Assembly: GCA_045402695.1 (NCBI GenBank)
Contig: JAWPNA010000398.1
Location: 1 to 8,547, forward strand
Source: JAWPNA01 sp045402695
GTDB taxonomy: Bacteria; Acidobacteriota; Polarisedimenticolia; JACPZX01; DASXTC01
Reading direction: 5' to 3'
Length of the DNA: 8,547 nt
The notes under the pieces are model-generated. The model saw only the letters and a list, made by a program, of their open reading frames with translations, searched no databases and was not told the DNA's origin. This document shows, in pieces, positions 6,611 to 8,547 of the stretch. Position 1 is the first letter of the stretch, and each line of letters begins with the position of its first letter. A program made the translations under genes and the position numbers.

Positions 6611-6635
6611 CCTGCGCGTCCCCTCATGCTGGAAT
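6607..6635 (+). promoter_or_regulatory. Candidate sigma70 promoter for hppA
   Basis: TTGACC (6607-6612, five of six) is followed by a 17-base spacer and TGGAAT (6630-6635, four of six). The spacer ends in TGC, so this reads as an extended -10 (TGnTGGAAT). Transcription would start near 6642, about 29 bases before the GTG start. It suggests that hppA is transcribed separately from the kdsB operon. Confidence 0.45.
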
Positions 6636-6670
6636 ACCGCGCTTAACTCCCCTACGAAGGAGACTCTGAC

Positions 6671-8547
6671 GTGTCACTCGAGACGATGACCCTGTGGACG
6701 CCGATTCTCGGAGTGGGCGGGATGGTCTTCGCCTTCCTTATATATGTCGGGATCCTGCGGCAGCCCAGCGGCAACCAGCGCATGCAGGAGATTGCGCAGG
6801 AGATCCACAGCGGCGCCATGACCTACCTGAAGCGGCAGTACACGATCCTCGTGGTGTTCGTCGTGGTGGTGGCCGCCCTTCTGGCCGTCTTCCTCGACAG
6901 GATCACAGCGTTAGCCTTCGGCGGCGGCGCCTGTTGCTCGGTGCTGGCGGGCTACTTCGGGATGCAGGCGGCCACCAAGGCCAACGTCAGGACCACCGAG
7001 GCGGCCCGGTCGGTGGGGCAGGCCCGTGCGCTGCTGACGGCGTTCCAGGGGGGTGCGGTGATGGGGGTGGCGGTCGCGTCGCTCGGTCTCATCGGCGTCG
7101 GCACGCTGTTCCTGCTTTACGGCAAGCCCGAGACCGCGCAGGTCATCAATGGCTTCGCGATGGGGGCCTCCTCCATCGCCCTGTTCGCGCGCGTGGGGGG
7201 GGGCATCTACACCAAGGCGGCCGACGTGGGATCGGACCTCGTGGGGAAGATCGAGGCCGGCATTCCCGAGGACGACCCGCGCAACCCCGGAGTCATCGCC
7301 GATAACGTCGGTGACAACGTAGGCGACGTGGCCGGCATGGGCGCAGACATCTTCGAGTCGTACGTGGGCTCGATCGTCGCCAGCATCGCCATCGGCTCCA
7401 CGCTGATGCCCGCGGCTCTCGCTGCGCTCAAGGCCTCGCCCGAAGTGTCGGACGCCTCGATCAAGGGAATCCTCATGGCCCTGCCGCTGCTTCTGGCGGG
7501 CATCGGGCTGGTGGCCTCGTTCGTGGGCATCCTCTCCATGTATCTGTTGAAGAGCTGGAACCCGGCCGCCGCGCTGCGCTACTCCACGTTCATCGCCGCC
7601 GGACTGTTCCTCGCCGGCGGACTTTGGATCATCCGCAGTCACGACGTCAGCAATAACGTCTTCTGGGCGGTGTTCTGGGGCACCATCGCCGGTATCCTGA
7701 TCGGGCTGATCACCGAGTACTACACATCGGCCGCTCCAGTGCGGCGGATCGCCGAGGCCAGCAGAACCGGGCCGGCCACCAACATCATCCACGGCCTCGC
7801 GATCGGACTGGAATCCTCCGCCCTTCCTGTGATCGCCATCTGCGTCGCGATCTACGTCGCCAACAACGTGGCGGGTCTGTACGGGATCGGGATTGCCGCC
7901 GTGGGGATGCTGGCCACGGTCGGCATCACCATGTCGGTGGACGCGTACGGGCCGATCGCCGACAACGCGGGAGGCATCTCCGAGATGGCGGGCCTGGGGC
8001 CCGCGGTGAGGAAGATCACCGACGGCCTGGACGCCCTGGGCAACACCACGGCCGCCATCGGCAAGGGGTTCGCGATTGGCTCCGCCGCGCTCACCGCGCT
8101 CGCCCTGTTCTGCGCCTTCTCGCAGGCGATCAACACCGCCCTGGCCGCTCGCGGTGTCGAACCCCTGCGGATCGAGATCACCAATCCGGGGGTCGTGATC
8201 GGGCTGTTTCTCGGAGGCGTCATCCCGTTCCTCATCGCCGCCCTCACGATGACCTCCGTGGGGCGCGCGGCCGGCCAGATGGTGCAGGAGATCCGCCGGC
8301 AGTTTAAGGAGATCCCGGGCCTGCTGGAGGGACGCCCCGGCGTGAAGCCCGACACGGCCCGCTGCGTAGACATCTCGACCCGCGCCGCGCTCAAGGAGAT
8401 GATCATCCCCGGCTGCCTGGCCGTGGCCGCGCCCGTCGTGATCGGATTCTGGCTGGGGCCGGCGGCGCTGGGCGGGATGCTGGCCGGATCCACCGTGGCC
8501 GGCGTGATGCTCGCGCTGATGATGGCCAACGGCGGCGGCGCCTGGGA
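6671..8547 (+). CDS. hppA: Membrane-bound ion-pumping pyrophosphatase (partial, 3' end cut by window)
   Basis: Hydrolyses pyrophosphate in the cytoplasm and pumps Na+ and/or H+ across the inner membrane. 625 codons are present without interruption; bacterial members are usually around 650-720, and the sequence stops at MMANGGGAW, the start of the conserved C-terminal (G)GAWDNAKK motif, so perhaps 50-80 residues are missing. Substrate and Mg2+ site motifs are intact: GGGIYTKAADVGSDLVGK (176-193), EDDPRNP (200-206), DNVGDNVGD (211-219), DAYGPIADNAGG (424-435). Many hydrophobic helices span the length. Ala461 in GNTTAA is the position where K+-independent enzymes carry Lys, so this should be a K+-dependent type. 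Glu229 in ADIFESY sits where Na+-pumping enzymes such as the Thermotoga protein carry their gate glutamate, so Na+ transport is favoured (inference). The GTG at 6671 is chosen because AAGGAG (6657-6662) lies eight bases upstream; ATG 6686 would be too far. A nine-G run occurs at 7195-7203 in a conserved motif, with frame kept. Confidence 0.95.
   Translation, partial: MSLETMTLWTPILGVGGMVFAFLIYVGILRQPSGNQRMQEIAQEIHSGAMTYLKRQYTILVVFVVVVAALLAVFLDRITALAFGGGACCSVLAGYFGMQAATKANVRTTEAARSVGQARALLTAFQGGAVMGVAVASLGLIGVGTLFLLYGKPETAQVINGFAMGASSIALFARVGGGIYTKAADVGSDLVGKIEAGIPEDDPRNPGVIADNVGDNVGDVAGMGADIFESYVGSIVASIAIGSTLMPAALAALKASPEVSDASIKGILMALPLLLAGIGLVASFVGILSMYLLKSWNPAAALRYSTFIAAGLFLAGGLWIIRSHDVSNNVFWAVFWGTIAGILIGLITEYYTSAAPVRRIAEASRTGPATNIIHGLAIGLESSALPVIAICVAIYVANNVAGLYGIGIAAVGMLATVGITMSVDAYGPIADNAGGISEMAGLGPAVRKITDGLDALGNTTAAIGKGFAIGSAALTALALFCAFSQAINTALAARGVEPLRIEITNPGVVIGLFLGGVIPFLIAALTMTSVGRAAGQMVQEIRRQFKEIPGLLEGRPGVKPDTARCVDISTRAALKEMIIPGCLAVAAPVVIGFWLGPAALGGMLAGSTVAGVMLALMMANGGGAW

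Noticed and set aside
6694..7305. Plus-strand 203-residue frame starting at 6694
   Set aside because: It is out of frame with hppA, and its Arg/Gly-rich translation is meaningless; the hppA frame is continuous from 6671 to the window edge.

Overview
This is a high-GC bacterial segment from a Gram-negative (diderm) organism. It carries two enzymes of the Kdo branch of lipopolysaccharide synthesis (KdsB and KdsD), a c-type cytochrome fragment and a membrane pyrophosphatase. The order kdsB-pyrG-kdsD resembles Kdo gene clusters of Deltaproteobacteria and related uncultured high-GC phyla. The sequence alone does not fix the phylum.

Layout. Positions 1-166 (+) hold the 3' end of a class I cytochrome c gene. 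Positions 241-2907 (-) hold a three-gene operon read right to left: an ABC-2 type ATPase (1900-2907), its permease (1067-1903, 4-base overlap) and a CPBP-family intramembrane protease (241-1080, 14-base overlap, TTG start). The cytochrome gene and this operon converge on a 74-base gap. A 215-base divergent region (2908-3122) carries a near-consensus sigma70 promoter pointing right and a weaker candidate pointing left. Positions 3123-6566 (+) hold kdsB, pyrG and kdsD, spaced 14 and 10 bases apart. Positions 6567-6670 hold a weak terminator-like hairpin, a perfect 14-base palindrome and a likely promoter. From 6671 to the right edge runs hppA, a membrane-bound ion-pumping pyrophosphatase, cut off about where its conserved C-terminal section begins. 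No intergenic stretch exceeds 215 bases. I saw no tRNA, rRNA, CRISPR array or insertion sequence.

The main oddity is in pyrG. The gene encodes a CTP synthase with all expected catalytic residues, but codon 122 is TAG (4238-4240) with the frame intact on both sides. Because pyrG is usually essential, this is a sequencing or assembly error, a true nonsense mutation, or a read-through or suppressed amber codon. The cytochrome gene ends in TAG at a plausible C-terminus, which argues against wholesale reassignment of TAG.

How the genes fit together. PyrG makes CTP. KdsD makes arabinose 5-phosphate, the precursor of Kdo. KdsB joins CTP and Kdo to CMP-Kdo and releases pyrophosphate. HppA can hydrolyse pyrophosphate and store the energy as an ion gradient. 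kdsA, often found in such clusters, is not between pyrG and kdsD. The divergent ABC exporter/CPBP operon is a separate unit of unknown substrate. No clearly new multi-gene system is visible; the amber codon in pyrG most deserves a check.
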